From the NCBI GenBank assembly GCA_002376965.1, contig DFOV01000233.1:5583-14601 (forward strand): a stretch of 9,019 bases of DNA, read 5' to 3'. Shown in pieces: positions 6,366-9,019 of this stretch. Position numbers and translations under genes: made by a program. This DNA is from Gammaproteobacteria bacterium UBA3532. GTDB lineage: Bacteria; Pseudomonadota; Gammaproteobacteria; Enterobacterales; UBA3532. Positions within the stretch are counted from its first letter, which is position 1. Each line of letters opens with the position of its first letter. Below the pieces are notes generated by a model. The model worked only from the letters and a program-made list of their open reading frames with translations, had not been told where the DNA came from and searched no databases.

Positions 6366-7445
6366 TTAGCCACGTAACGCTGCGATAATGGCGTCACCCA
6401 TCTCAGTAGTGCCAACTTTGTTTCCACCGTCTGATGCTATATCACCAGTACGATAGCCTTGGGCTAATACGGCTGATACTGCATCTTCTACTTTTTGCGC
6501 CAATTCTGGCTCATTGAAAGAGTAACGTAGCATCATGGCTACAGAAAGAATAGTAGCGATTGGGTTAGCTACACCTTGGCCAGCAATATCTGGAGCTGAA
6601 CCATGAATTGGCTCGTACATTCCTTTGTTGTTCTCATCCAGCGAGGCCGATGCCAGCATCCCAATTGAACCGGTTAGCATAGCAGCACAATCAGAAAGAA
6701 TGTCACCAAACATATTCCCGGTCACAACAACATCAAATTGTTTTGGCGCACGAACCAACTGCATGGCTGCATTATCGACATACATGTGGGTTAATTCGAC
6801 TTCTGGATAATCTTTGCTAACACGTGTAACAACTTCGCGCCAAAGCTCTGTTACTTCAAGTACATTCGCTTTATCAACAGAACACAGTTTTTTGCCGCGT
6901 TTCATAGCAAGGTCAAAGGCAACGCGAGCGATACGCTCTATTTCGGACTCGCTGTATACATAGGTATTAAAACCTTGTTTCTCACCATTCTCTAAGGTCT
7001 TGATACCGCGTGGTTGACCGAAATAAATGCCTCCGGTTAGCTCTCTCACGATCATAATATCCAAGTCTTCAACCAACTCTGGCTTCAAGCTAGATGCATT
7101 CGCCAAGTGTTTGTTCAAGGTTGCTGGACGTAAGTTGGCAAACAAACCTAATTCAGAACGCAGTCCCAATAGTGCTTTTTCAGGACGAACCGAAATATCT
7201 AAAGGCTCCCATTTTGGCCCGCCAACAGCACCTAGTAAAACGGCATCAGCTTCTTTTGCTTTTGCCAGTGTGTCTGCTGGCAGAGGGTGGCCTGTCTCAT
7301 CATAAGCCGCTCCACCAACTAATGCCTGCTCAACTTCGATATCCAAGTTGAAATCAGACTTTAGTACGTCGATGACCTTGACTGCTTCAGCGACTATTTC
7401 AGTTCCAATCCCGTCACCTGGTAATACTAATAATTTTTTCGCCAT
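6366..7445 (-). CDS. leuB: 3-isopropylmalate dehydrogenase
   Basis: LeuB oxidatively decarboxylates 3-isopropylmalate with NAD+ to 4-methyl-2-oxopentanoate, the step after LeuCD in leucine synthesis. It has 359 residues (E. coli 363). Substrate and metal ligands are all present and keep the family spacing: R96 and R106 ([13 protein letters not shown]), R134, Y141 ([13 protein letters not shown]), K192, and metal-binding D224, D248 and D252 ([15 protein letters not shown]). The NAD-binding segment [14 protein letters not shown] (278-291) is typical of isopropylmalate rather than isocitrate dehydrogenases. The start [14 protein letters not shown] matches the family; the ribosome site (GAGAAG, four bases upstream) is weak and closely spaced. 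A 102-bp gap with a hairpin separates it from leuD, so its expression may differ from leuCD. Confidence 0.97.
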   Translation of the reverse strand: MAKKLLVLPGDGIGTEIVAEAVKVIDVLKSDFNLDIEVEQALVGGAAYDETGHPLPADTLAKAKEADAVLLGAVGGPKWEPLDISVRPEKALLGLRSELGLFANLRPATLNKHLANASSLKPELVEDLDIMIVRELTGGIYFGQPRGIKTLENGEKQGFNTYVYSESEIERIARVAFDLAMKRGKKLCSVDKANVLEVTELWREVVTRVSKDYPEVELTHMYVDNAAMQLVRAPKQFDVVVTGNMFGDILSDCAAMLTGSIGMLASASLDENNKGMYEPIHGSAPDIAGQGVANPIATILSVAMMLRYSFNEPELAQKVEDAVSAVLAQGYRTGDIASDGGNKVGTTEMGDAIIAALRG

Positions 7446-7486
7446 TACTCTTCTCGACTAGTGTTTTAAAAATAATTGAAAACGCA

Positions 7487-7522
7487 AAAAGCCCACTTTC
7501 ATCTATGAGAAAGTAAGCTTTT
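7487..7522 (-). terminator. Hairpin between leuD and leuB, terminator- or attenuator-like
   Basis: In minus-strand RNA the arms 7522-7509 and 7500-7487 pair over 14 continuous base pairs around an 8-base loop. Two of these are U-G wobbles (7516-7515 with 7494-7493). In plus-strand RNA the same positions are A-A opposite C-C and do not pair. The 3' arm ends in GGGCUUUUU, then GCG and UUUU, an imperfect U tract partly inside the stem. It could end some leuCD transcripts before leuB, or protect the 3' end of a processed leuCD mRNA. The plus strand has a shorter stem followed by ATTTTTT, so some bidirectional activity is possible. Confidence 0.6.
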
Positions 7523-7547
7523 ATTTTTTGCTGGTCTGGCTATTGCT

Positions 7548-8189
7548 CTATTTAATGTCAGCAAATAACCATGGTCGTTCAACACGTCGCTTCTCTTCGA
7601 AACTGTGAATCATTGCCTCATCTTGCAGGGTGATGCCGATATCATCTAAACCGTTCAACAAACAATGCTTGCGAAATGGATCAACGTCAAACTCGATGCT
7701 ATCTCCGTTTGGCTTAGTGATAGTTTGCGCAGCAAGATCAACCGTTAGCTCATATCCTTCTTTGCACTCATCAAATAGCGTGTTTACAACGTCTTCTGCT
7801 AAAACAATCGGCAAGATACCGTTTTTAAAACAGTTGTTGAAAAAGATATCAGCGAAGCTTGGGGCGATTATAACGCGAAAGCCATAATCTTGTAGCGCCC
7901 ACGGTGCATGCTCTCGGCTGGAACCACAACCAAAGTTGGCACGCGTCAGCAATACTTTACTGCTTTTGTAGGCTTCCTGGTTCAATACGAAGCTTTCATT
8001 GATCGGCCGATTAGTACAGTCCATGCCAGGCTCGCCATGATCTAGATATCGCCACTCATCGAAAAGGTAAGGACCAAAGCCTACTCGTTCGATCGACTTT
8101 AGAAACTGCTTAGGAATGATAGCATCTGTATCAACATTGGCTCGGTTTAATGGTGCAACAGTGCTTTTTACAGTAACAAACTTTTCCAT
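7548..8189 (-). CDS. leuD: 3-isopropylmalate dehydratase small subunit
   Basis: LeuD is the small (swivelling-domain) subunit of isopropylmalate isomerase, which with LeuC interconverts 2- and 3-isopropylmalate through a [4Fe-4S] centre. It has 213 residues, a normal bacterial length. Family segments are [14 protein letters not shown] (18-31), [14 protein letters not shown] (86-99), which forms the substrate-binding loop, and [18 protein letters not shown] (110-127). Its ATG shares one base with the leuC stop (TAATG), and GAGGGG inside the end of leuC lies eight bases upstream. Both features indicate coupled translation and equal subunit output. Confidence 0.97.
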   Translation of the reverse strand: MEKFVTVKSTVAPLNRANVDTDAIIPKQFLKSIERVGFGPYLFDEWRYLDHGEPGMDCTNRPINESFVLNQEAYKSSKVLLTRANFGCGSSREHAPWALQDYGFRVIIAPSFADIFFNNCFKNGILPIVLAEDVVNTLFDECKEGYELTVDLAAQTITKPNGDSIEFDVDPFRKHCLLNGLDDIGITLQDEAMIHSFEEKRRVERPWLFADIK

Positions 8190-9019
8190 TACGCATTCCC
8201 CTCAGCTAACCATTCACGTACATCAACAAAATGCCCAGCTATCGCTGCAGCTGCTGCCATTTCAGGACTAACCAGGTGGGTTCTTCCACCCTGCCCCTGA
8301 CGGCCTTCGAAGTTTCTATTGGATGTTGAAGCACATCGCTCACCCGGCTTGAGTCGGTCGGCATTCATCGCCAAACACATAGAACAACCAGGCTCGCGCC
8401 ACTCAAATCCAGCTTCGACAAATATTTTGTCCAACCCTTCTTTTTCGGCTTGCTCTTTCACCAAGCCAGAACCAGGTACAACCATAGCCAGTTCGATGCT
8501 GTCAGATACTTTACGACCTTTCGCTACTTTCGCCGCAGCGCGTAGATCTTCGATTCGAGAGTTGGTACAAGAACCGATAAAAACTTTATTCGGGCGAATA
8601 TCAGTAATCGGTGTATTCGCTTCCAATCCCATATACTCAAGAGCCCGCGTCATGCCGGCTTTTTTGGTCTCGTCCGCTTCTTGCGCTGGATCAGGCACGT
8701 TTGCATTTACGGTAATAACCATTTCAGGCGAAGTACCCCAGGTTACCTGTGGCACAATGTCTTCTGCTTTAAGTTCAACAACAGCATCAAACTCAGCATT
8801 ATCATCGGTATGCAAGGTATTCCAATACTCAACTGCTGCATCCCAATCTGCGCCGCTTGGTGAGTATGGTCGACCTTTAACGTATTCTATGGTTTTATCA
8901 TCAACGCCAATCAACCCAACACGAGCACCGGCTTCGATTGCCATATTACATACGGTCATTCTTCCTTCGATAGACAATGATTTTATGGCACTACCACCAA
9001 ACTCAATGGCATATCCGGT
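8189..9019 (-). CDS. leuC: 3-isopropylmalate dehydratase large subunit (5' end beyond the window)
   Basis: LeuC carries the [4Fe-4S] cluster of isopropylmalate isomerase. The open frame runs to the right edge: reading from there gives [14 protein letters not shown], then [19 protein letters not shown], so the methionine at 8977 is internal and not the start. The 276 visible residues are the C-terminal part of an approximately 466-residue protein, with about 190 residues missing. The three cluster cysteines are seen in [14 protein letters not shown] and [11 protein letters not shown] (C151, C212 and C215 counting from the edge). The C-terminus contains [20 protein letters not shown], a family signature. 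It overlaps leuD by one base. The promoter and any leucine-responsive leader would lie outside the window. Confidence 0.97.
   Translation of the reverse strand, partial: TGYAIEFGGSAIKSLSIEGRMTVCNMAIEAGARVGLIGVDDKTIEYVKGRPYSPSGADWDAAVEYWNTLHTDDNAEFDAVVELKAEDIVPQVTWGTSPEMVITVNANVPDPAQEADETKKAGMTRALEYMGLEANTPITDIRPNKVFIGSCTNSRIEDLRAAAKVAKGRKVSDSIELAMVVPGSGLVKEQAEKEGLDKIFVEAGFEWREPGCSMCLAMNADRLKPGERCASTSNRNFEGRQGQGGRTHLVSPEMAAAAAIAGHFVDVREWLAEGNA

Noticed and set aside
7027..7351. Two overlapping plus-strand frames antisense to leuB
   Set aside because: They are shadows of a strongly conserved leuB coding region, with no supporting signals.
8189..8977. leuC as a complete 262-residue gene starting at 8977
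   Set aside because: The frame stays open to the window edge with LeuC-like sequence upstream of that methionine, so it is a window truncation and not a short gene.
1..9019. Novel defence, mobile or secondary-metabolite system
   Set aside because: All coding space is taken by eight recognisable conserved genes in a gene order known in gammaproteobacteria. There are no transposase, integrase, toxin-antitoxin or direct-repeat array signals.

Overview
The window is a conserved chromosomal housekeeping block with every recognised gene on the minus strand. In transcription order (right to left) it reads leuC (partial) - leuD - leuB - asd - fimV - truA - trpF - accD (partial). From family knowledge, the leuB-asd-fimV-truA-trpF-accD order is the one found in Pseudomonas and relatives, so the source is most likely a gammaproteobacterium. 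The moderate base composition (roughly mid-40s %GC by eye, not computed) and the FimV protein would fit a marine lineage such as a Cellvibrionales- or Alteromonadales-like organism. That finer placement is inference.

Right part (about 7548-9019): the two subunits of isopropylmalate isomerase, leuC and leuD, share one base in a TAATG junction. LeuC runs off the right edge and lacks roughly its first 190 residues. A 102-bp gap holding a strong hairpin separates leuD from leuB (7446-7547). Middle (5189-7445): leuB, then a 154-bp gap with nested inverted repeats and a possible promoter, then an aspartate-semialdehyde dehydrogenase of the short type. Left-centre (1028-5115): fimV, truA and trpF follow with 11 and 27 bp between them and look co-transcribed. 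Left edge: a 165-bp gap with two candidate promoters precedes accD, which runs off the left edge about 17 residues short of the usual length.

Functionally, LeuC/LeuD/LeuB carry out two consecutive leucine-biosynthesis steps. Asd feeds the aspartate family and diaminopimelate. TrpF serves tryptophan synthesis, TruA modifies tRNA, and AccD is half of the acetyl-CoA carboxylase carboxyltransferase. FimV is the outlier: a membrane-anchored peptidoglycan-binding polar hub protein linked in other species to type IV pili, type II secretion and polar organisation.

I see no mobile element, CRISPR array, RNA gene, prophage or new defence-type system. The best signals are small and regulatory: a 10-A tract in fimV where slippage in either direction meets a stop within five codons, a strand-specific hairpin between leuD and leuB, a GC-rich hairpin before fimV that argues against its longest ORF start, and a two-tier dyad before asd.
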